From Pseudomonadota bacterium (GTDB lineage: Bacteria; Myxococcota_A; Polyangia; Polyangiales; Polyangiaceae), in NCBI GenBank assembly GCA_023411445.1, contig JAEYOT010000270.1, positions 1 through 5,952 on the forward strand: 5,952 nt of DNA. Reading direction: 5' to 3'. The number at the start of each line of letters is the position of its first letter. Positions within the stretch are counted from its first letter, which is position 1. Below, piece after piece: positions 1-5,952 of this stretch. The position numbers were made by a program, and so were the translations under genes. The notes under the pieces are model-generated. The model saw only the letters and a program-made list of their open reading frames with translations, was not told where the DNA came from and did no database searches.

Positions 1-654
1 GGGGCACTCGTCCACCGAGAACTCCACCTCACCGACGCCTTTGCCTTCCAGCACACGCGCCTTCACGGGAAAGATCTCGTCCGTGAAGCGACCGGCGCTG
101 ATGGCAGCCAGCGCGCGCTCGTGCGAGCGCACCGCGAACGCGTCTTGCTCCGCCCGGGAGACACCGAAGCGACTGGCGACGCGCTCGGCAGTGTGGCCCA
201 TCGAGATGTACGACTCCGGATAGGAGTCCATGAGCGCAGGGTTCAGGCTCACCTTGTTGCCGCCCATCGGCACCATGGACATGGACTCCACGCCGCCGCC
301 GATCACGACGTCAGCCAAGCCGGCGTGGTTTTGTAGTCCCGCGTGCACGATGGCCTGCAGCCCGCTGGCACAGAAGCGGTTGATGGTCTCGGCTGGGACG
401 GCGTTGGGGAATTTTGCGAGAAAAATGGCGTTCCTGGCGATGTTCAGGCCTTGCTCGGCCTCCGGCATCGCGCAACCCAGCACGACGTCTTGCACGTCAC
501 CCGGCGTAAGACCTGGGACCTTGGCCACGGCGGCTTGCATCGCCCACGCGGCCAAGTCGTCTGGCCGCGTATTGCGGAGCGTACCTTTGAGCGCGCGCCC
601 CACCGCCGTCCGCACGCTGCTCGCGATCACTACGTTCAGAGGGAATGAGGGCAT
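1..654 (-). CDS. fadA: Acetyl-CoA acyltransferase (3-ketoacyl-CoA thiolase), 5' part (runs off the left edge)
   Basis: This degradative thiolase cleaves 3-ketoacyl-CoA with free CoA to give acetyl-CoA and a shortened acyl-CoA, the last step of the beta-oxidation cycle. The window holds the first 218 residues of a protein usually near 390. My translation begins MPSFPLNVVIASSVRTAVGR, the typical thiolase N-terminal strand (xxVRTxxGR). It continues through GCAMPEAEQGLNIAR (60-74) and NRFCASGLQAI (92-102) with the nucleophile Cys95, then GGGVESMSMVPMGG, the family signature around 120, and a GHTAERVASRFGVSR segment. The second catalytic centre (the GHP histidine and the C-terminal CxG cysteine) lies beyond the left edge, so its integrity is unknown. 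The gene follows fadN after two bases and has its own ribosome binding site, so the two are almost certainly co-expressed. It could act on medium/long chains (FadA) or be closer to an acetoacetyl-CoA thiolase. The fadN partner and the PMGGNKVS motif favour the former. Confidence 0.95.
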   Translation of the reverse strand, partial: MPSFPLNVVIASSVRTAVGRALKGTLRNTRPDDLAAWAMQAAVAKVPGLTPGDVQDVVLGCAMPEAEQGLNIARNAIFLAKFPNAVPAETINRFCASGLQAIVHAGLQNHAGLADVVIGGGVESMSMVPMGGNKVSLNPALMDSYPESYISMGHTAERVASRFGVSRAEQDAFAVRSHERALAAISAGRFTDEIFPVKARVLEGKGVGEVEFSVDECP

Positions 655-656
655 GG

Positions 657-3041
657 TCAGTTCCTGAGGGGTTTGTTGTTCATGAGCATGTGGCCGATGC
701 GATCGAGCGTCTTCTGCTCTCCGCACAGCGACAGGAAGGCCTCGACCTCGAGCTCCAAATAGTGCTGGTCCGAGACCTCCGTACCAGCCGCGACGACGCC
801 ACCACACAAGATGTGAGCGAGCTTGTTGGCGATCAAGGCGTCGTGCTCCGTGGCGAAGCCGCCCTCCACTAGGCCCCAGATGCGGGCCCCGATCGTGCGG
901 GCGGCGTCGTAACCCACGGCCGCGTGCACGCCGGGCCGCGCTGGCCGGTAGCCAGCTCGAGCTAGCCCGAGCGCGCGCCACTTGGCCGCGTACAACAGCT
1001 CGGCCCGGTTCAGGCTGATGCCGTCGGTCTGCCGCAAATAGCGCAGCTTCTTCGCTTCTTCAGCGCTGGTGGCCACCTTCGCGGTCGCCACCTGCAGCGA
1101 CGCCTCACCGATGAAGGGCAAGAGGTCCACACCCTTGACCTTGGCGGCGTCGTCCGTGAAGCGCTCGACCATGCGCAGACAGCCGCCACCGGCTGGGATC
1201 AAGCCAACGCCGACCTCCACCAAGCCCATGTACGTCTCCGCGTGGGCCTGACAGGCGTCGGCGGCCATGGCGACCTCGGCGCCGCCGCCCAACGTGTACT
1301 GGAACGGCGCCGCCACGACCGGCACGCGCGCGTAGCGCAGCCGCTGCAGCCCGCCCTGTAGGCCGCGGATGATCTTCTCCACCTGATCCCAAGCCTTCTG
1401 TTGGGCGGCCATCATGATCAGCATCAGGTTGGCGCCGGCGCCGAAGTGCTCGCCGTCGTTGCCGATCACGATCGCCTCGAAATCTTTCTCCGCGACGTCC
1501 ACCGCTTGGTTGAGCATGCCGATCACGTCGGGATCGAGCGTGTTCATCTTGGTGTGAACCTCGACGCAGAGCGCGCCGTCGCCTAAATCCACCAGCGAGG
1601 CTCCGAAGTTCTTGGCGACGAGCTTACCCTGCTCCTTCAGCTGCGCGAGCCGAAGCTCCTTGGGCCCGAACGGCACCGGCTTGGTGCTGCGAGAGCTCAC
1701 GTCGAAGAAGCGCGGCTCTTTCGCCCCGCCGGAGTAGAAGCTGCCGCCGGCTGCAGCCAGCTCCTTGACCCAACCGGGCAGCGCGATGCCTTCGCGCTCC
1801 ATGCGCTCGACCGACTCCTTCACGCCGATCGCGTCCCAGGCTTCGAACGGGCCCAGGTCCCAGTTGAAGCCCCAGCGCATGGCGCGATCCACGTTGACCA
1901 CGTCGTCAGCGATCTCACCGAGGCGGCGCGCCGAGTATGCCAGCGTGCGCGCCAGCACCTTCCAGGCGAAGCGGCCGGCGGCGTCGTCCGCGTTGACCAG
2001 GGCCTTGAGGCGCTTGCCCGGATCCTCCTCGTTCCTGATCGCGCCCAGCGAGTCGAAGCGGACCTTCTCTTGCGGGCGGTACTCCAAGGTCTGCAAGTCC
2101 ACCACGTGGATGTCTTTGCCCACCTTTTTGTAGAAGCCTCCGCCGCTCTTACGACCGAGGCTGCCGCGCGCCGCCAGCTTCTTCACCAGCTCCGGCATGG
2201 CAAACACGTCCCGCTCCTCGTCGTTGGGCAGAGACTCTTCGCAGTTTTTCGCCACGTGCATCAGCGTATCCAGCCCCACCAGATCCGCCGTGTCGAAGGC
2301 AGCGCTCTTCGGCCGCCCCATGGGCTTGCCCGCGATCTTGTCCACCTGCTCGATGCTGAGGCCATCCTCCAGCATGGTGCGCATGGCCAGCATCAACGAA
2401 TAAACACCGATGCGGTTGGCCACGAAATTTGCCGTGTCCTTCGCGTACACGATGCCCTTGCCGAGCCACTCGCCGAAGCGCGCCATGCGCTCCAGCAGCT
2501 CCGGTCGTGTCTCGGGGCCGGGCGCGACCTCCAGCAGGCGCATGTAGCGCACGGGATTGAAGAAATGCAGCACCAAGAAGCGCGGCCGGAGCTCGGCCGG
2601 GAGCGCCGCGCTCATCTTGGCGATCGACAGACCGCTGGTGTTCGACGCCAAGATGGCGTGAGGCGCCAGCACGGGCGCGATTTTCTCGAACAGCTTCTGC
2701 TTGATGGCGAGGTCCTCCACGATGGCCTCGATCACCAGATCGCATTCGGCCAGCCGCGAGAGGTGGTCTTCCAGATTGCCTGTTTGCACCAGACGCGCCG
2801 CATCCGGATCGTAGAAGGCGGCGGGCTTGGCCTTGAGCGCCTTCTCCAACCCGCCGTCCGCGAAGCGGTTACGCGGCTTGGGCTGGCCCCGCTCCTGCTC
2901 GCTCAAGTTGGGAGGCACGATGTCCAGCAGGTGCGTCTTTACGCCCGCGCCCGCCAGGTGCGCCGCGATCGCGCTGCCCATGACTCCCGCTCCGATCACG
3001 GCCGCCGTTCGAATGGACTCGGTCATCGTAAGGTGGATCAT
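657..3041 (-). CDS. fadN: FadN-type 3-hydroxyacyl-CoA dehydrogenase/enoyl-CoA hydratase fusion
   Basis: This is a bifunctional beta-oxidation enzyme that hydrates trans-2-enoyl-CoA and then oxidises L-3-hydroxyacyl-CoA with NAD+ in the cytosol. It has 794 residues with the dehydrogenase first and the hydratase second, the reverse of E. coli FadB/FadJ. That order, the length and the PLRN terminus match Bacillus subtilis FadN as I recall it. The Rossmann domain (about 11-200) has GAGVMG (17-22) and Asp40 at the end of the second strand, which favours NAD. Catalytic His159 in LHFFNPV and Glu171 in LLEV are spaced as in the family, with ASNTSGLS (132-139) and FVANRIG (206-212) also present. Dehydrogenase C-terminal domains follow (about 206-305 and 355-440). 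The crotonase domain (about 478-690) has the oxyanion segment FGAGANL (533-539) and both catalytic glutamates, Glu589 in LGGGAE and Glu609 in GLVEVGVG, 20 residues apart as in rat enoyl-CoA hydratase. A helical tail closes the protein. The ATG at 3041 is chosen for its strong ribosome binding site; Met6 is the alternative. The stop lies two bases before the thiolase ATG. Confidence 0.95.
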   Translation of the reverse strand: MIHLTMTESIRTAAVIGAGVMGSAIAAHLAGAGVKTHLLDIVPPNLSEQERGQPKPRNRFADGGLEKALKAKPAAFYDPDAARLVQTGNLEDHLSRLAECDLVIEAIVEDLAIKQKLFEKIAPVLAPHAILASNTSGLSIAKMSAALPAELRPRFLVLHFFNPVRYMRLLEVAPGPETRPELLERMARFGEWLGKGIVYAKDTANFVANRIGVYSLMLAMRTMLEDGLSIEQVDKIAGKPMGRPKSAAFDTADLVGLDTLMHVAKNCEESLPNDEERDVFAMPELVKKLAARGSLGRKSGGGFYKKVGKDIHVVDLQTLEYRPQEKVRFDSLGAIRNEEDPGKRLKALVNADDAAGRFAWKVLARTLAYSARRLGEIADDVVNVDRAMRWGFNWDLGPFEAWDAIGVKESVERMEREGIALPGWVKELAAAGGSFYSGGAKEPRFFDVSSRSTKPVPFGPKELRLAQLKEQGKLVAKNFGASLVDLGDGALCVEVHTKMNTLDPDVIGMLNQAVDVAEKDFEAIVIGNDGEHFGAGANLMLIMMAAQQKAWDQVEKIIRGLQGGLQRLRYARVPVVAAPFQYTLGGGAEVAMAADACQAHAETYMGLVEVGVGLIPAGGGCLRMVERFTDDAAKVKGVDLLPFIGEASLQVATAKVATSAEEAKKLRYLRQTDGISLNRAELLYAAKWRALGLARAGYRPARPGVHAAVGYDAARTIGARIWGLVEGGFATEHDALIANKLAHILCGGVVAAGTEVSDQHYLELEVEAFLSLCGEQKTLDRIGHMLMNNKPLRN
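662..665 (-). promoter_or_regulatory. Ribosome binding site for the thiolase gene, inside the fadN 3' end
   Basis: The coding strand reads AGGA at 665-662, then seven bases including the fadN TGA, then the ATG at 654. The spacing is good and fixes the thiolase start. Because the site lies within the last fadN codons and only two bases separate stop from start, translation of the two genes is probably coupled. The coupling is inferred. Confidence 0.7.
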
Positions 3042-3074
3042 GCGACGCCCACCTCACAACGTCCAGCCGCAATA
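3042..3074 (-). promoter_or_regulatory. 33-nt intergenic spacer with strong ribosome binding site for fadN
   Basis: This is the only gap longer than a few bases in the window. On the coding strand it contains GAGGTGG (positions 3055-3049), followed by seven bases and then the ATG at 3041. That is a near-ideal Shine-Dalgarno and spacing. It favours this start over the in-frame ATG five codons later (3026), which has no such match upstream. I see no stable hairpin with a T-run and no clear -35/-10 pair, so readthrough from the GH3 gene is plausible. An internal promoter inside the GH3 3' end cannot be excluded. Confidence 0.7.
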
Positions 3075-5306
3075 TCACCGCTCTTTGCGCGTCACGCCGG
3101 GGATGGCTGCGAACGAAAACGCCGCGCCGTCCACCTGGAATTTGGCGCGGAGCAGAGCCTTGGGCTCTGAGCTACCACCCACCCGCACCTCGAACTCCCC
3201 TGGCTCCACCACGCGGCGCTCGTAGGCGTCCACCAGCGAGAGTCGTTCGTAGGGAACGAACAGCCGGACGGCGCGTTTTTCCCCGGCGCCCAACGTCACC
3301 CGCTCGAACGCGACGAGAGCTTGGCTCACCCAGGTCGTGGAGGTCACCAGATCCGAGACGTAAACCTGGACGATCTCCGTACCGGCTCGCTCGCCCACGT
3401 TGCTGACGGTCACCTCCAGCTCCACCGGCTGGCCCTCACGAATGAGGGGGGTGCGCACGCAAAGCTCCGAGTAGGCGAAGCGCGTGTAGGACAGGCCGTG
3501 GCCGAACGGGAACGCGGGCTCCTGCGTCAGGTCCGCGTAGCGATTGCCGTGCTGGCCGCGCACTTGGCTGTAAAAAACAGGCTGCTGCCCCACGTGGCGC
3601 GGATGCGAGATGGTCAGCTTGCCCGAAGGGGAGAAATCGCCGAATAGCGCCTCGGCTAGCGCGGTGCCGCCCTGCATGCCCGGGTTGAAGCACTGGAAGA
3701 TGCCAGCCGCCGCGGACGCGCTCTCCGGCAGCACCAGCGGCTTGCTCTGCACGAGCACCAGCACGAACGGCTTGCCGGAGCGAGCCACCCCGTCGATCAA
3801 GGCGCGCTGGTTGCCGAGCAAGTCGAGCGTCGCCGTGCTGCGCGTCTCGCCGATGAACGGAATGTCGTCACCCACCACCACCACGGCCAGCTCCGCCTCC
3901 GCCACCAGCTGGAGGGCGCTCTCGAGCGCGGCGGGATCCTCCGACCACAGATCGCCCGCGCTCCCGTGGGTGACCTCCACACCGTGACTTTGCGTCCGCG
4001 CCCGGATCCCATCTAGCATCGTTTGGGTGCACTCACGCGGGTGCTGGCCGTACTCCGGGCCATACTGCGACGCCCCGAGCGACCAGTCGCCGAGCTGCGC
4101 CAGGGGACTATCCGCGTTGGGACCGACCACGGCGATGCGGCGAAGTGCGCCGGGATCCAGCGGCAGCGAGCCGTCGTTAGCCAGCAGCACGAGCGACTCG
4201 CGGGCCGCGCGCAAGTTGAGCGCGCGGTGCTCCGCGCAAGCAATGACCTTGGCCTGCTTCTCGCGATCGGGACGGCGCGGGTTCTCGAACAAACCCATGC
4301 GCAGCTTGAGCAGCAGGATGCGCCGCACCACCTCGTCGATCTCGCTCTCGAGCAGCAGGCCGCGCTCCACCGCCTCTTGCGCGGCATCGTAGAACCCGGG
4401 CGTCGCCATGATCAGGTCGTTGCCGCAGCGCACGGCGATCACGGCGGCCTCGACCAAGCTCGGCGCCACGCGCTGCTCGTACACCAGGCGCGCCACGTTG
4501 TCGTAGTCCGTCACCAGGATGCCTTCGAACCCCCACTCCTCCTTCAAGACCTGGCGCAACAGCCAGTGGTTGGCAGTGGAAGGGAGCCCGTCGATCGACT
4601 GGTAGCCGGTCATGAACGTCATGCACCCGGCCTGCGCGGCGCGCTGAAACGGCGGCAAAAAGAAGCTCTTCAGCTTGCGCCGCGAAATGTCCGCTTCCGA
4701 GGCGTCCCGGCCGCCCTGCGTCTCCGAATAGCCGGCGTAATGCTTGGCGCAGCCGAGCACTCCATCCGGATCGTCCAGCCCCGAGCCCTGGTAGCCACGG
4801 ATCATGGCCGCGCCCAGCTCGCCGATCAAAAACGGGTCTTCCCCGAACGTCTCTCCCGTACGACCCCAGCGCAGGTCGCGCGAGAGGCAAAGGACCGGTG
4901 AGAAGGTCCAGTGCGCGCCGGTCGTGGCCATTTCCCGCGCAGTCACGCGCGCGACTTGCTCAACCAGCTCCGTGCTCCACGAACAAGCCAGTGCCAGCTG
5001 AGTGGGAAAGATGGTCGCGCCAGGATGAAAGGAGTGGCCGTGGATGCCATCTTCCCCGATCAACAGCGGGATGCCGAGGCGCGTGGCGGCGGCCGCATCC
5101 ATGGCCTCTGCCAGCCGCTCGTTGAGGATGTGCAAGAGCGAGCCTGGCTGCTTCTCCTGGATGGTGCGCACCGGATCGACCTGCCCGTTGAGCTGCAGCA
5201 TCTGCCCGACCTTCTCGGCCAGCGTCATGCGGCTCAGCAGGTCCTCGGCGCGGCGCACCGCGGGCTGACTCGGATCTTTGTAGAGCGGCACGGTGGTTTC
5301 GTTCAT
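3075..5306 (-). CDS. Glycoside hydrolase family 3 beta-glycosidase (BglX-like), probably cytosolic
   Basis: This is a 743-residue retaining GH3 enzyme expected to release terminal beta-linked sugars (glucose or xylose type) from oligosaccharides or glycosides. The N-terminal barrel spans about 20-340. It has LLIGEDGIHG (81-90), the LRWGRTGETFGEDP substrate-binding stretch (145-158), KHYAGYSETQGGRDASE (188-204), and VTDYD with the predicted nucleophile Asp267. The second alpha/beta domain spans about 370-590. It has VVGPNAD (393-399), the predicted acid/base Glu487 in IGETRSTATLDLLGNQ, and FNPGMQGG (540-547). PFGHGLSYTRF (600-610) leads into a fibronectin III-like C-terminal domain (about 628-710). 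Length and domain order fit BglX-type enzymes. The N-terminus (MNETTVPLYKDPSQPAV) is charged and has no hydrophobic segment, so unlike periplasmic E. coli BglX no signal peptide is visible. The ATG is placed by its overlap with the ddl stop and by the family-typical DPSQP...RMTLAEKVGQM start. NagZ is unlikely because its His-Asp dyad motif is absent. Exact sugar specificity cannot be read from sequence. Confidence 0.93.
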   Translation of the reverse strand: MNETTVPLYKDPSQPAVRRAEDLLSRMTLAEKVGQMLQLNGQVDPVRTIQEKQPGSLLHILNERLAEAMDAAAATRLGIPLLIGEDGIHGHSFHPGATIFPTQLALACSWSTELVEQVARVTAREMATTGAHWTFSPVLCLSRDLRWGRTGETFGEDPFLIGELGAAMIRGYQGSGLDDPDGVLGCAKHYAGYSETQGGRDASEADISRRKLKSFFLPPFQRAAQAGCMTFMTGYQSIDGLPSTANHWLLRQVLKEEWGFEGILVTDYDNVARLVYEQRVAPSLVEAAVIAVRCGNDLIMATPGFYDAAQEAVERGLLLESEIDEVVRRILLLKLRMGLFENPRRPDREKQAKVIACAEHRALNLRAARESLVLLANDGSLPLDPGALRRIAVVGPNADSPLAQLGDWSLGASQYGPEYGQHPRECTQTMLDGIRARTQSHGVEVTHGSAGDLWSEDPAALESALQLVAEAELAVVVVGDDIPFIGETRSTATLDLLGNQRALIDGVARSGKPFVLVLVQSKPLVLPESASAAAGIFQCFNPGMQGGTALAEALFGDFSPSGKLTISHPRHVGQQPVFYSQVRGQHGNRYADLTQEPAFPFGHGLSYTRFAYSELCVRTPLIREGQPVELEVTVSNVGERAGTEIVQVYVSDLVTSTTWVSQALVAFERVTLGAGEKRAVRLFVPYERLSLVDAYERRVVEPGEFEVRVGGSSEPKALLRAKFQVDGAAFSFAAIPGVTRKER
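5303..5306 (-). promoter_or_regulatory. ATGA stop/start overlap coupling ddl and the GH3 gene
   Basis: The coding strand reads ATGA: the ATG opens the GH3 gene and the TGA closes ddl. The bases just upstream of this ATG (GACGAGCCAGCC) contain only a poor Shine-Dalgarno match. The GH3 start therefore probably depends on ribosomes that terminate on ddl (termination-reinitiation). The overlap is seen directly; the coupling is inferred. Confidence 0.75.
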
Positions 5307-5952
5307 GGCTGGCTCGTCTGGCGGGCGCGCTTGGCCTGGGCGCGCGCGATAGCGTCGTCGATGAGGCGTGACGCGAGCTCGCGCGGCTCGAGCCCACTGC
5401 TCTGCATCAGCTTGGGGTACATGGAGATGCGGGTGAAGCCCGGGATGGTGTTGATCTCGTTCACGTAAAGGCGCCGGTCGTGGCTCAAGAACAAATCCAC
5501 GCGCGCCATGCCTTCACACTCGAGCACCTCGAACGTTCGTCGCGACAGCTCCTGCGCTTGCTCCAGCTCCGCCGCAGTCAGCTCCGCAGGGATTCGCGTC
5601 GTGGCGCCCGCGTCATCTAAGTACTTGGCAGCGTAGGAGTAGAAGCCGTCCGGGTGATCGACGACGATCTCGCCGGGCACGGACACCAGCGGCGTCTCGC
5701 CGCCGAGCACCGCGCACTCGATCTCGCGCGGGTGGTCCAAGCCTTGCTCGATCACGACCTTGGCGTCGAGCTCGAAAGCTCGCTCCACCGCCGCCGGCAG
5801 CTCCGCGGCGCCGAGCACACGGCTCACGCCGACAGAGGAGCCCAAATTGGCGGGTTTCACGAACACCGGGAAAGCCAGCCGGCTCGCGGCGCTGAGCGCC
5901 GCCGAACGATCGCGCCGGTAGCTCGTGGCGCGCAGCGTGACATACGGCAGCG
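5303..5952 (-). CDS. ddl: D-alanine--D-alanine ligase, 3' part (start lies beyond the right edge)
   Basis: This is the ATP-grasp ligase that joins two D-alanines to make the dipeptide for peptidoglycan precursors in the cytosol. The window holds 215 C-terminal residues; roughly the first third (the N-terminal domain and first catalytic residues) is outside. The visible part opens in the central ATP-binding domain. VFVKPANLGSSVGVS (fragment residues 29-43) is the ATP-grasp lysine and glycine/serine loop. REIECAVLGGE follows, then FYSYAAKY (103-110), the substrate loop. RVD (Asp152) and NEINTIPGFT (Glu165, Asn167) carry the Mg-binding residues, and ISMYPKL follows as in DdlA-type enzymes. The tyrosine ending FYSYAAKY corresponds to E. 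coli DdlB Tyr216. Depsipeptide (D-Ala-D-Lac) ligases carry Phe there, so dipeptide specificity is inferred. The frame is open to the edge, so any start codon inside the window (for example the GTG at 5866) is internal. The TGA stop overlaps the ATG of the next gene by four bases. Confidence 0.95.
   Translation of the reverse strand, partial: LPYVTLRATSYRRDRSAALSAASRLAFPVFVKPANLGSSVGVSRVLGAAELPAAVERAFELDAKVVIEQGLDHPREIECAVLGGETPLVSVPGEIVVDHPDGFYSYAAKYLDDAGATTRIPAELTAAELEQAQELSRRTFEVLECEGMARVDLFLSHDRRLYVNEINTIPGFTRISMYPKLMQSSGLEPRELASRLIDDAIARAQAKRARQTSQP

Noticed and set aside
230..667. A 145-codon plus-strand open frame opposite the thiolase start
   Set aside because: The minus strand encodes a clear thiolase with its nucleophile cysteine over the same stretch, and the antisense product has no family resemblance.
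3042..3074. Possible hairpin terminator between the GH3 gene and fadN (GACG...CGTC)
   Set aside because: The stem is only four base pairs with a 12-base loop and no T-run, and it overlaps the ribosome binding site.
2070..3170. A 366-codon plus-strand open frame antisense to fadN and running into the end of the GH3 gene
   Set aside because: It is rich in His, Arg, Gln and Ala, has no recognisable domain, and mirrors high-GC codon bias of the genes opposite, which have intact catalytic motifs.
4023..4901. A 292-codon plus-strand open frame antisense to the GH3 gene
   Set aside because: It has the same biased composition with no motif, and it lies entirely inside a well-supported gene. It is a shadow of GC-rich coding sequence.
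3075..5306. Reading the GH3 protein as NagZ (beta-N-acetylglucosaminidase) because of the neighbouring wall gene
   Set aside because: NagZ uses a KHFPGHG-type loop with a His-Asp dyad. Here the loop is KHYAGYSETQGGRD, and a Glu acid/base candidate is present in the second domain, as in beta-glucosidases.
5303..5952. Possible Van-type D-Ala-D-Lac ligase (glycopeptide resistance)
   Set aside because: The substrate loop keeps the Tyr typical of dipeptide ligases (AAKY) and the ISMYPKL segment of DdlA-type enzymes. No vanH or vanX neighbour is visible.

Overview
The window is gene-dense, GC-rich bacterial DNA. Four protein-coding genes lie head to tail on the minus strand with almost no non-coding sequence. 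Read in the direction of transcription (from the right edge to the left) they are: the 3' part of a D-alanine--D-alanine ligase gene (right edge to 5303), a complete glycoside hydrolase family 3 beta-glycosidase (5306-3075), a complete FadN-type 3-hydroxyacyl-CoA dehydrogenase/enoyl-CoA hydratase fusion (3041-657), and the 5' part of a fadA-type acetyl-CoA acyltransferase (654 to the left edge). The junctions are an ATGA overlap of 4 nt, a 33-nt gap with a strong ribosome binding site, and a 2-nt gap. All four genes could therefore be one transcriptional unit. No promoter, terminator, RNA gene, repeat, mobile element or CRISPR array could be supported.

The strong GC bias, the long antisense open frames it produces, and the gene types suggest a high-GC proteobacterium or relative. 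A myxobacterium-like (delta-proteobacterial) genome is my best guess. This is inference: there is no rRNA or lineage-specific marker in the window.

Functionally there are two themes. The left half is a fatty-acid beta-oxidation pair. The FadN-type fusion hydrates enoyl-CoA and oxidises the resulting 3-hydroxyacyl-CoA, and the adjacent thiolase cleaves the 3-ketoacyl-CoA. The order fadN-fadA matches the Bacillus subtilis fadNAE arrangement, so an acyl-CoA dehydrogenase may lie beyond the left edge. The right half pairs a cell-wall precursor enzyme (Ddl) with a GH3 glycosidase that has no signal peptide. All catalytic residues I could locate are intact, and no gene shows a frameshift or internal stop.

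I see no convincing undescribed system here. The most unusual point is the tight ddl-GH3 coupling placed upstream of beta-oxidation genes.
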